A DNA stretch of 64,000 nt, from contig JAIXMN010000021.1 in the NCBI GenBank assembly GCA_025716815.1, forward strand, positions 496,001-560,000, read 5' to 3'. The translations under genes were made by a program, and so were the position numbers. Numbering within the stretch: the stretch's first letter is position 1; the number at the start of each line of letters is the position of its first letter. This stretch comes from Dichotomocladium elegans. Its lineage: Eukaryota > Mucoromycota > Mucoromycetes > Mucorales > Lichtheimiaceae. Positions 23,820 to 35,077 of this stretch are shown here, piece by piece. Under the pieces are notes generated by a model. It had not been told where the DNA came from and made no database searches. It worked only from the letters and a program-made list of their open reading frames with translations.

Positions 23820-25079
23820 GAGTTCTACTTCGTATCAAATCCTTTACAATCACTCGTTTTTTATTCATATTCTTTTTTTTGTATCTCTAATGTTTTTCCT
23901 TCTTGTATTATGTATGTATGCATTCCCCTTTCTCGTTGTATTTCATTTTCCTTCTTTTACTACTGCTCATCTTCTGTCGCTCTCTCATCCTATCGTTTCT
24001 TTCTTTCTCCGCCATCTTAAGCCGAATAACTATGTTTGTAGGCATTGTCGGTGTGATTCGGTATATGCTGTTATGTATTTTTTTGCCACCGTTACCCCCC
24101 GTTCATATATCTGTTTCTAACTTAAGCCATCATCCTTATGTATATACATTACACACAGCATCCGCTCACTCCCAATCTTCCAATATATCAATGATTAAAA
24201 AAGACATTTGCATACGCTTCTCGGGCTTTTTTCAATATGCTGATCCCATTTTCAATATAACGATGGGAATGTGTTAGATAATAGCTGCACTCGCAAAAAA
24301 AATAAAGCCCGTGCTATAGGTAGGTAACTAACCATCTGATTTCAGTTGGCCAAGTCATAATGTCCATGGACATAAACCTCATCTGTAGAACAAAGTATCA
24401 TTGTAAAGGGCGTCCACGGTAAGACAATCCTATTAAGGTATTAAGCAACTTCGATTGCCATGTTATATACTGTATTCGGTACCGTATTGAACCACTAATA
24501 CCATGTTGCCCTTGATGTTGTTTTTCTTGTCTTGCCACAATTCATCTGAGAAAAAGGAAGTATAAAGCATCATGCTCTTCGTTGTTTTTGTGAGTATCAA
24601 TGAGATTTTTCGAGGACGCAAAAAATGGTGAAACCTCGATCTGATCAAAACGTGACAGTATCACTGTTAGTGAATTACTTTCGAGCTAGTAGTTTGAGTT
24701 GGACTGTACCTTGATCATGTTTTTTTTCTAAGATATGGCAGCTGATTCAATGATCTCCATAGGAAATGGGGTCTGCTGACAAAATTGTTTGGTAATGACT
24801 TTTTGTGAGAGATGGAGATGACACTGTCTTTTGACATCGTTAAAATAACTTATTACCGTGTGCTCAAGACGAGCTCCACATCGTTGCGTATAGCAACTTC
24901 CATGAAAAGAAGATGTCGCCCAGAAAGCTCTGCAAACTCATGCCTATAAAGTTACAGGTCTGCTCCGTCAGCCCTATCGATTCCTTCCTTCTATACACAA
25001 TCCCCGAGCGAAAGGATACAGACGTTCTGAAGAACTAACGTCTAAGCGCAGTTGCACAACCTACACTGACCTAGGTAAG

Positions 25080-25260
25080 GCCAGGTCCTTCAAGCCGATG
25101 CTTGAGAAGACCTTGAGTGCAACAGCTGCTGCAAAACAACGATCAGTCAAGTGTTCAGTTAGTGCAGCTCTGGGTGCCGAAGTACAAAAATGATCTGGAG
25201 TGCGCTTCTAAGTACGAAACGTAAAATCAGGCGCCATTCGCGTATTCTCAATGAAGATCC
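25080..25260 (+). repeat. Degenerate dispersed repeat, copy A
   Basis: Matches copy B at 32750-32930 in the same orientation. Shared blocks include caag.cgatg.ttgagaag.c near 25091 (B: 32763) and cgtattc..atgaaga near 25241 (B: 32908), spaced 150 and 145 bp apart. Between them similarity is patchy. It probably is a decayed copy of a multicopy element. Confidence 0.5.
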
Positions 25261-27064
25261 AGAGTGCAGCCTGCGGTACTACTTGGTTTTCTGTTTACGT
25301 TCTTGAATCTGCTCTCTTCCGCAGAAGATCTTATGATTATTTAATAAGGAAATTTCATGAACGCGACCCATTGGCTTATGTGGTCTTGATGTCGTTTCCA
25401 ATGACCTAACGATGCTTTGCCATCTGTCGTGGCCTGCTACGGTATGAATATCTATTATGTTGTGTTATGTTTATACGAGGCTGTGTTATTTTATGTCCTA
25501 TAGACACTCAAATAAAAAAAACTGTAAAGATGTTTGTCATCTAAGCTATGAACTGGGTTGTGTGTGTGATCCCTGACATGTACGTATCATACCCTCCAGG
25601 ACCCTCGGAAAGACGGTAATCCTAGAAAGCTTTTGGAGAGGTAGTGCTGCATAAGCGTACGAAGTAGATGGATGACTACGTCGCCTAAAACCGGAGGAGT
25701 GGAGCGGGTACGGCGACAGCCAAGACCAAGACGACCATCGGATACATCTTCAGGCCGATCAAGCCAGTCATGATCCTAACCCTGGCCCTGATTCTGACTA
25801 CAGCACTAATTTCCATCAATTATCGCTGTTAACCTTAGGGTAACTACAGCCCTTTTGGGGCAAGCCCCCTTTCTTGGGAAAGGACAATATCTTGTAAGTT
25901 AACCGGGCGTGGAGAGATTTTGTGTTCCGTAGACTAACAAAGCCCAACCCGTAGATAATGACTCCTGTCGACTAGTAATACGGCAACCCGATATAATTTA
26001 CACATCTGCTTTTTCGTATGATCTTTCCTGCGCATGTGGTAAATGATATGATCAATAGACAATCGTAATTGGGATACTTTACAGGATGGTCAACTTCATG
26101 CATAGAAAGTAGCCGGGAATTTGTCAAGTTCAGGATTTCTTCGGTTTCTGCCTTAATAAAGAGAAATGTTGTTCACAAGGATGAAGGGATATCATACGCA
26201 CACACCTCCACGTGAAAACTGGTCTGGCCCCAGATACAGTACTAAGGTAGTACGCACGCCAGAGAGAGCTCTCTTTTTTTATCCCTGAGGCTTGTTTCAG
26301 CATCCTTTGATGACGACCAGGGCTCTCTCAGACACAGTTAATGCCTTCATATAGATTAATGACGATGTTCCTATCGACTTCAAGAAATAGATATGTTGCT
26401 CTCTAGTAAATCTATATTTGATGCTAATGGAATCATGTATATGGACTTCGTAATATCTGAGAGTGTTAGAGCTATGCTATCATACAAAATAAACAAGCGA
26501 TAATCTATTCAAAATTATACAACCTTCTCCAAGGACTGGATCAAAAGCTTCTATTCATAGATTATATATATATATAATATAGTAGCTTACTGATGTCCTT
26601 TTTAGCGGATATAATTTTTATAATGCGAGGCGATGTGGATATCAATTTGCATATGAAAACACTCGATGATGATTTCGATATATATATTCTACTTCAGCGT
26701 CCGTCTATACGAAAACCATTATTAGCGCTCAATACAATATCATTTCGCATGACATACAATGCATCCGTGAGCCATACTAATTAAGACCTAAGCTTTGATC
26801 CGGTGTGGTGTTTCATAGGAGCAAGTGTGAGGTAAAGAAATCCCGACGGTCGCAAGTCGATAAAGCCTATGGTTATAGAGCATTATTTTCTGTTTCTTTT
26901 TATGACTTTCAAAGACACCCGCACCAACTTCTGCACCCCTACATAAGAATGTGTTAGAGGGAGAGAGAATCTCCCATGCTCCCGGCAATAGTCATAATCA
27001 CCGACCGATCCTAATTGCTGTTTGCTGCCGTGCACTATTGGATACGCGTACTTTGCAGAAATAG

Positions 27065-27072
27065 TATAAAAG
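27065..27072 (+). promoter_or_regulatory. TATA box of the zinc-finger gene
   Basis: TATAAAAG lies about 110 bp upstream of the ATG at 27176, a normal distance for a fungal core promoter. If used, transcription would begin after the out-of-frame ATG at 27085, leaving 27176 as the first ATG of the mRNA or nearly so. Confidence 0.45.
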
Positions 27073-27175
27073 CAGCAGCTCGATATGAATATCGCCGTTC
27101 TCTCCCTGTCGATCCTATTACCCTTGACAAGCGAACAGTATTTGACATACACACAGAGACGCATATTTGGCCATC

Positions 27176-28058
27176 ATGTGGTCATCGCCGCTGTACGACC
27201 AAGATATCAGTCAAGGCCTGGATATCTCGCTAGCAGTGCCAACCTCGATAACAACGCTCAATGCTACGTCGATGCCAATAACAGGCCATTACATATATCA
27301 ACATTATGCCGAGAAATGCTGGGATCAGCATGATGCGCCTTTTAATTTGCCTTGTGATAACGCTCCGTGCCAACTATTGCAACAACAGCAACAACAACAA
27401 CAACAGTCGTTTGAGTCTCCTGTTCCATTATGCTTACCCATTATGAATGACAATCGGTACCCTTGTGGTGTGTCGGCATGTCGACTTCGTGAAAGAGCAA
27501 TTCCACTAATGTTCTCGGTAATCTATAGACCGCAGCTACTTTTTCAAAGATGATCTTCAGCCATGTGCGATATCCCCTCCTGAAGTGTGTGCGAACCTAG
27601 GGATAATATCCTCGCCGACATCCATATCTGCTACGTCGGGAGCAGCCGCTGCAGCAATAGAAGCAATAGAAGCAGAAGCAATAGGAGAGATACCTGTTTA
27701 TCATTATCATCACCATTCTATGGACTACTATGAGCAGGGCCTCGACGTTTTCGATGACGTCGATATGCATGCACCACCACCATCACCACCCTCACCGCAC
27801 GAATGGGTAGCAGGCCCTTGTCCTCCCTTTAGAACCGGCAGTTGCAAGCAAACAGTAACTGCAGAACATCATCTCTACGTGTGCACAAAGGGATGTGGCA
27901 AAGTGTTTCGACGGCGTGCCGATATGATTCGACACACGAAAACAACCAAAGCCCATTCATCGCTAAGACTCTTTGAGTGCGGTCTGTGCGGGAGCAAATT
28001 CACACGTAAATGCGACAGGAGCCGGCACTTGAAAAAAACATGCGTCCACAGGCGGTGA
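27176..28058 (+). CDS. C2H2-type zinc-finger protein, probable transcription regulator
   Basis: Two inferred exons, 27176-27456 and 27536-28058, give 267 aa. Exon 1 begins MWSSPLYDQDISQGLDIS and contains a nine-residue polyQ run (27380-27405). The intron starts GTACCC and ends CGCAG and joins MNDNR to YFFKDDLQPC in frame; unspliced, the first frame ends at about 27553 and the second has no ATG. Exon 2 has an Ala/Glu/Ile repeat, a His-rich patch, a Pro-rich patch and two zinc fingers at the C-terminus: CTKGCGKVFRRRADMIRH..H and CGLCGSKFTRKCDRSRH..C/H. Their spacings (C-X3-C-X12-H-X6-H and C-X2-C-X12-H-X6-H or H-X4-C) are not canonical. Nuclear DNA binding is inferred; the target and closest family are unknown. 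Confidence 0.7.
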
Positions 28059-30183
28059 AAATAAGTCGATCATCGTCAAGTCATTATTCCTCCCCAACAG
28101 CCCTTCCCCTTTTACCCAATCTTCCACCCATCATTCCTCCTCCTCCCCCCCCAAAAAAAAAGAAAAAGAACAAGAAGCCTCCCTAAAATTTATATCCCCT
28201 TTTTGGGAGTTATCATAGAACACACCTCACATGTAGCAGTTAGTACTATCCATTAGCCATTCTCCCTGTATGTCATCATACGTTTATGCCATATTCCCTT
28301 TTCTATATCCGTTAACGGTCTGTACGCCCACTCTGTTGTATGCCCGAACAGCAAAACATATGCATTGCAATTAAAACATTCATCACTGCGTAGACGAAGC
28401 TAAAAAAGCACATGTGTAATAAGCTGTAAAGATACCCCAACATTCATGGGCAAAAAAAAATATTATAGGCAGAGCATAAGTTTGCTTGTTGACTTAAAAT
28501 ACGTAGCACATCTAAAAATCACCGGTGACGCCAATCAGATTTTTCTCGATGATTACTACATCGAATCAAAATGGAAGTAATAGGTGGAGAAAACCAGGAG
28601 AGAGATCGGAACAGCCAAAGAATTTATATCCAGATACATTAAATCCAGTATCAATACATTGTTAGCTAAATACTACTTGGTTTAGCTTATTATGCACCGT
28701 CTTACTGATATTGTTTATTCAAGGCTAGACGGCATATTCATTTATATTCAAAACGTTTTTTTTCTTTCGTTTGAGAAAAGAGGTATAAATTCTTCTGTAG
28801 AGCATGATCTCTTTGGAAAAATTGCTGAACCGGAGATCGGGGCCCGTTTTGCGAACCAACCGAGGGCCACAAAGCATTTTACTTTCGAAAAATCCGGTGT
28901 GTGTATTGGATTAGCAAATTCAATTAATATTGCGCGGAGCATGGTTCGTACAAGGTGGTAGAAGCAACAATCCGGCAGTTGCCTTCTGTCCCTTTCTTAG
29001 ATCATCCATGTTAATATCATGCGATATTCGTCCTTATCAAGAAATGTACGTTTCTTAAAGACAATCACATCCATGCTCCATAGACATAGCCAATTAAGGT
29101 GTTTTCTTAGATCTTGGCATCGCTATTCCAGTTCACTGGCTGAAATTACGTATTTTTTAGTGGCGAAGCTGCATCGGTTTTCTACATATAAAAATCAACA
29201 GAGCCTCGCTTTGATACGTACTTTAAAGCATTCAATTTTCCTCAGAATCGGTTTCATACGTAAATTACTTTAGGACAGTTGACGAGCTCCGATCACTATC
29301 CAGAATAGCGGGACCACCCCTAGTTCAACATTTGTTAAAATGCTGTCAGAGTCTTTTTCATATTGTAATTTCCATCACTCTGCTAAACGGGCCTGTATTT
29401 CTAGCTTGGAATACCTGACGTTGTCCTGAACAGCAGACGTTTGTAGCTATGCATGAAGTTTGCTTCTTTCATTTGTATATCGATGTTATTAAGCTCAGGG
29501 ATATGGATGGCACAAAACTCAGAGTTACAGTACTCTTCGGAAGTAGCAATTGTTATTCTGTCAGGGAACAAAAGGACTGAACAATAGAGCACACGTCTGT
29601 GTCAAGGACGCACTGTATTCATCCAAGAACAGTCATCCTAATCAATGCCCTGTCCCAGTCCAACCTCATAAACAAAAAAGCTACGTACTGCTTATTTCAG
29701 AATATTGGATATGCACGTAAACAAAAGGGTCCGTACGCCCGGGAAAACTGACGTGCTTTTTTCGGAAGAGGGCTTGACAATCTCTTTGTACGGTATCTTT
29801 TGCTATGTAAGCGACATTCAATTGATCATCTGGTGCAGCTATTTCTAGGTAGAGAGACTTCGATTTTAATTGGTATCGCATATTGACATACGGTATCGTA
29901 AACGATCATTCCCAAAACTTGTCTATCTTCAATATCAAGGAGAGGATCAAGAAACCATTTAGTCCTGACAATGGGTGAAATTACATCTCTCTGAATTATG
30001 CTCTTGTAAGGTTCTAGTATTTCTCTTTTTTTTTTTACAAACGCATATATACTGTGTGCTTAGGTATGCAGCATTGACGATGCCTAATATAGGGTATTGC
30101 CATGGGTTATATGTGTTCTCTTTAGTCTTATTAATGTATGTTACATATTGGAGTGATATATATACTTGTTACTGATGGTATTA
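28059..30183. other. Intergenic, 2.1 kb
   Basis: Begins with the C-rich/A-rich 3' flank of the zinc-finger gene. ATG frames of 89 aa (28692-28961) and 84 aa (29019-29273) on the plus strand have no recognisable domain and AT-driven composition; they may be remnants of old coding sequence. Nothing else is seen. Confidence 0.4.
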
Positions 30184-31625
30184 CTAAGAGCGTGCTTTCA
30201 GTACTCCCGTATTGCCTTGTTTGTGAAGGTTCAATGATCGACCAGCTTTCGGTTTGTCCTTTGTGTCGATTTGATCCCCAGTTTTGTGCATATCTGCTGA
30301 TATAGGCTCAGGTATCTTTGCATTAGCTGCCAGCTGACTGCGAGTGACGTGTTTGATTAGCATTGTAGAAACTTCTTTTTCGATCGCTTCAATGGTCTCT
30401 TCTGTGCAGCACCCGATATAAGGTGTCAGGATGACGTTGGGGCAACTGCGCAAGGCCAGAAACGCATCGTCGTGTTGGTTTTCGGGATCCAATTCCAGAG
30501 CTGCACCTGCAAGATGGCCTGATCTGAGTGTTTTTACCAAGGCATATGTATCAAGACCGCTGCTCATTTCTGGTGCCATCGTATTAATCAGGTACGCGCC
30601 TGGTTTCATCTGTTTCAACTCGTGAGGACCGAGCCGGACGATCGAAGACGCATGCAGTGATACAAAGTCCGACGCCTGTAACAGCGCTTCAAGACTGTCC
30701 ACTTGCTGAGCGCATCCAAAGGGCATTAGGTTGTTTACGACATCATAAAAATAAACGCGCAATCCCAATGCTTCTGCTAGCATGGAAACCTGTCTTCCCA
30801 CACGACCGTAACCTACGATCCCGAGCACCTTGCCACGGATCTCAAAACAGCCCCGCGATATTTTTTGCCACATCCCGTTATGCATTTCCCGATTCCGGTC
30901 ACCCAGTTGCCTTGCAAGTGCAATGATATTGCCAATGACGAGCTCTGCAACTGAGCGTGCATGATTAAAGGTTGAAGAATAGACATGAACCTGCAAAAAA
31001 CATGTACTTGTTTGGTCTCTCAGAAATTCTGCAAAAGGATAAAATCATAACTCACGTCCTTCCTCACTGCGGCCTGGAGATCAATATGGGCTGGATTTGG
31101 TCCAAAACATCCAATTGCAAGCAAATTGGATGCATAGTTCAGAACTTGGTCTGTTATCCGGGATTTCGGGCCGACGCCGAGAATGTGTGCAGTCCGAATC
31201 GCAGCTAGAAGGTGGCTATGACGGTAGAGATGATGGGATTGTTCGCCAGGGACAAGTGCTTCACTGAACTTTTGTACCTGCTCATCCCGAAGCTCAGTGT
31301 GTAAGCAATAAACGTGTATCCATAGATATGAAGCGTTGGAAACGCCATTTGTCTTAAAACCACGTACCTGGAAACCTGCTTCCTCAAAAGCATCGACTAC
31401 TGTTTGGCCGATATTATCGCTTTCCAGTAAAACAGCTTTAAGTTCAGCCGCCTTAAACAGATTGAAAGCTTTAGGTTTGCTAGAGGGTATCGGCAGATGT
31501 TCGCGTCGCAGTGGCAGAGATGGATCATATTCAGAGGATCCAGTATCATGTGTCGTCGTTGCTGTGGTAGTTCTAGTAGTAATAATGGTAGTAGTAGCGG
31601 ATACAGTGTTTTTCGAGCTAACCAT
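30184..31625 (-). CDS. D-3-phosphoglycerate dehydrogenase-like protein, probable pseudoenzyme
   Basis: A SerA/Ser3-family protein of 428 aa from three exons (31368-31625, 31056-31277, 30990-30184; each exon a multiple of three). After a Thr-rich N-terminus (MVSSKNTVSATTT) the substrate-domain signatures are recognisable (ITDQVLNYASNLLAIGCFG, FNHARSVAELVIGNIIALAR). The Rossmann motif GIVGYGRVGRQVS (residues about 217-229) is intact, so NAD binding is plausible. The catalytic trio is not: the Arg of the family INASRG motif is Ala (LINTMAPE, about residue 299), the Glu of the FPxEP position is Asn (DPENQ, about 331) and the His of TPHIGGSTEE is Tyr (LTPYIGCCTEE, about 351). The ACT regulatory domain is cut after its first strand (LHKQGNTGVLKARS, then stop). 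Normal PGDH activity in serine synthesis is unlikely; a sensor or scaffold role is inference. The open frame shows no stop or frameshift. Confidence 0.88.
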
Positions 31626-34310
31626 TCTGATGGTGCCCTTGGGGTATAGATATGTGGCAAATGAGAAGAAAGCCAACAGCTTAGTCTCTCACTCTTTTTC
31701 TTCAGAATCAAAAGCCCGACTTCCACTTTTTTCCCCCCGAACCCCATCCTTTTTTTTTCACGGTCCTACAGCCAATTTTCTGCAGCCCACATATGTTATG
31801 CAATGCTTTATTGCACAGCGTGGACTTCTATTTTACAGCCGAGGATATGAGAGATATTCTGCGTCATTAAGTGAAGAAGATCCAGTCCCTTATTTCAATT
31901 CCGCCAATCGATCTGGTCATAGTTTCGTTCAACGTGACCTGGCGCACACAGACGCTTCCAAAGTCGCTGGAGTCCCAAAAAGTATAAATTCACGTGATTC
32001 TTCTACTGCATGATCGAATTTGGGAAGTGGTACCGCGGCCTATTGCGGTATTTTTATTTTGCGGCGAGGACATCCGCGCAGTTACAAGTTCCCGAGAAAA
32101 CAGGGGAGGAGCCATTAACCTCCTTCTTAATAAGGAACTCCGGTTCACTCACCCCTAAATATAACACTAGAAAAAATCGCGCACAACAAAACGAAAAGAA
32201 TGCAACAGATCTTCAGCGAGTAAGACGTTAATCCTCAGACCAATGAAGAAGCAATTGACAATCTTGGACGTGCATGATATTAAACGTTTTCAGTGTCCTG
32301 TATGTTTACATGATGCACTGTCAGCATTCGATATTTAAACCTTTTAACTAAATGTCATTGTAAAGCACGTAGCAAAGATACTCGGTACATCGGTAGAAGA
32401 AATACAGTACATTTCCTACCGCCCAGAATGTGAGTCTTTGGTAGTATATACTATCATTGCTATCAGGGAAACAGAGACTTTATTTGAGCAAGAGAACAGC
32501 ACAAAAAGTTTTACATCCTTACTTCATAATGTTGATGAGCGTGGTTGCCCTGCGCTTATATAGATTATCTCCATGAGGGGGAAGTATGCTCCCCAATATA
32601 TTTGTTCCCTCTCCGGATCCCTGCATAGTCTACCTTGCGACGGTTACTCTTCGATTGTTGCTATCTAAATTCCCAGGTGAAAAGATGCAGGCACTCAGAT
32701 GAAGGAACCAGATTCTACGCGCATCGATACAATTTTATTGATCAAGACAAAGTCAGATTGCTCAAGCTGATGTTTGAGAAGGCTTTGAGATCATCAGCTA
32801 CTGAAAAGCATCTAGGAATGCATGTTCATTCAGTATAACGGTGGGCACTGCACCACGAAAGCGAATCTGACGGTAATTTTTAGAAACGGCCAAGAGGAGG
32901 TTACTTACGTATTCCCGATGAAGAACATAAGAGTGCGTGATAGATGGAAAGTTATAGCTTAGCTATACGTAAAAAACCAAGAAGGCAAAATCGAGTCTTT
33001 GAGATGAGAGATGACTGATTTTCTTTTTATATGGGGATTTTTGTGGTTGGACGGATGATCAGATCGATTAATCCGGCAACACTGCACCCTGCTACCTCTG
33101 CGAAGCGCAATGACATGAACAATAGGGTTATGGCTGTGATGTGCTTGAAATAAATCGGGGCAAGAGAATCACAGCAATGAGCATACTTCTATTTTCAATC
33201 AATCATTTGCGTCATGCGATCATGGATATCACGCCATCAGTATATAGTATTGCAGTTCAATAGAGGCAATTTATGCGTGTAATAAGCCGAGCGGTTTGCG
33301 TGTGCGCCGATGAATATACAATGAAAGGATGATGTTAGCAGGTCAAGCCTATTTGTTTTCACACAGCAGGTTTTATTGCTCTTTTCCCGCCGGCTCACCT
33401 ATATTGTGCCTCCCCTCCATTCATCGAATGGAGAATGGCCCAAATATCTTGCTTATTGCATCTTAACCCTGCGACAACAAGGCCGGAAAACTCTTTAGGG
33501 GGGATTGCAGCAGGCAGCCTTTACGCTAGCAATTCACTCGTGACTTCCTGTGCCTTCTGCTGAGCATTCCTATGGGATTAATGTTTACATCCCCTTCCCC
33601 TGCCAACAGGCTGCCAGCGAAAAAATCTACCAGTAGCCTCTGCCTTCATCAAGCAACAAGTTGCGCAGAGTATGAGTTGGATCCATATCAAACATATGTT
33701 ACTGATGAGTCAAGTACCATCCCAAGTACAGTACAATAGAGTATTACACAATGAAGACCTCCGTGCGTTGCTACTCCCGTCTATCGTCATCAATGGAGGA
33801 AAGCCTTTTTTGTAGGGTGTGAACATGGTGGCTGACAATGTTCCTGTTGACAAAGCATGAAACGGGAAGTCATTGAAGCACAAAGAAACACTGCCCTCGC
33901 TGCTGACAATGATGTGTTCTGAGGTGTGCAGTGATTTCGATGCCTCTCTTGATGTCAGGATAACGACGACGTAGCCAGCGCAATTCATAGGCTACTCCGC
34001 TGCCTAAACTATTCAATAGTTGCACTGACTCTGAAGATAGCTGGTGTGACATCTAAAAATAGATGCTGCTTTCTTAATAAACGAAGCTCAGTCCGTCCCA
34101 GTCTATATATATAATCTTCCTTTTCCCGATCGTCTATTCTTATTGAACAAGTCAATGCGCCTTACATGACATTGGTATCTGAGTCAGATGACAGAGATTG
34201 TAGTACATACATAAATAAATGTAAAGAGATGGGACTGGAGAACATAGAGGAATAGTCTGGATATGGAGCAGCGTTAATTGACATGGAACCACATCCATAA
34301 AGCGAAAAAA
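31626..34310. other. Intergenic, 2.7 kb
   Basis: Upstream flank of the PGDH-like gene and then AT-rich DNA. An ATG frame of 73 aa at 32010-32231 has no support. Copy B of the dispersed repeat lies at 32750-32930. A short imperfect hairpin (CTCCATTCATCGAATGGAG, near 33415) is present. No other gene seen. Confidence 0.45.
32750..32930 (+). repeat. Degenerate dispersed repeat, copy B
   Basis: Pairs with copy A at 25080-25260, same orientation, with a few small indels. Around 32757-32810 it reads LLKLMFEKALRSSATEK in one frame and copy A reads FKPMLEKTLSATAAAK in the matching frame, so the element may derive from coding sequence. The start of the possible frame (32635) lacks an ATG. Confidence 0.5.
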
Positions 34311-34582
34311 ATGAAGACAGCAAGAACCTTGAAAGGCCGGAACGAAGTCATGCGCTGGGTTGTACGTAAACGGGTCAACCTGAAATCACTCGACATGGTA
34401 TGATACTCCGTTTTGTTGAACTTCTTGTAGGCACTTACAAAGGTTGTGGCCCCTGCGGCCGCGTGATATTGGTTGTCGCCATGGTCTCCGCGGTCCTCGC
34501 GGTCCTCTTGTTCTTTGTGTTCTTACGTTTCGCCGGTCGGGCTCAGATGCTCGCACTAGGGCACCCGGTGCGAAATTTTTGA
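34311..34582 (+). CDS. Possible small single-pass membrane protein (68 aa)
   Basis: ATG at 34311 reads MKTARTLKGRNEVMRWVV; splicing at TAC|GTAAAC (34366) to TTGTAG (acceptor ending 34430) continues as RTYKGCGPCGRVILVVAMV and a long hydrophobic stretch to LLFFVFLRFAGR, ending HPVRNF. Exons of 55 and 152 nt keep the frame. One membrane helix of about 22 residues flanked by basic residues is clear. Alternatively the 60-aa ATG frame at 34400 is used unspliced; both share the membrane helix. The local GC content is raised compared with flanks. No family is recognised. Confidence 0.4.
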
Positions 34583-35077
34583 TGGCACTGAAGGATCAGA
34601 GAGAAGATCGAGGATGATACAGTGCACGTCGCCAGATCTCGGTTCCACAGAACAAGCTAAGGACTGTCCTTCATCATGCTTTCTATGCAGCTTTGAAAAC
34701 TGAATGTTCATCAGCAGCTTCCGGTGGGGATTGAGTTGTTTCGTCGACATAGCGACGCCATTTGTAAGCGATCAAAGCAAAAGTGTTGCGGCTTTCGGCT
34801 GACTAACGAATGTCCATCGATGGGAATTTGTTCATCTACCGATGCAACTTTATACAATTTATGGGCCTTTTCTTTATCAATGTAGAAGTTATTTACTCGT
34901 ACGAGAAATTATATATATTTCGTAATATTGATAGTCGCTAACTAGATACAAACATTTCAGTAGCTAACAACATCAATATCCATTGGATAGGAGCACTGTG
35001 AGCTCGATCAGGGAATTAAAACTGTAATTTGTACATTCTGCCCTAATAGCTCGTCATTTTCAAGGACCCTCGAGCCC

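Larger units (their letters stand above)
23820..27175. other. Intergenic desert, 3.3 kb
   Basis: AT-rich DNA without a supported gene. It contains one copy of a dispersed degenerate repeat (about 25080-25260) and a GC-richer island at about 25640-25990 with open but start-less frames and a perfect GGGGC-AA-GCCCC hairpin (about 25856-25867). The rest is short frames. An ATATATATATAA run lies near 26566. The right end carries the promoter of the zinc-finger gene. Confidence 0.5.

Noticed and set aside
23227..23868. 213-codon minus-strand frame over the 23277-23819 gene
   Set aside because: It overlaps the plus-strand frame, which has an ATG, promoter-like flank and coherent low-complexity protein; the minus frame has no features.
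31336..32013. 225-codon plus-strand frame
   Set aside because: It is antisense to the first exon of the PGDH-like gene and then runs into its promoter.
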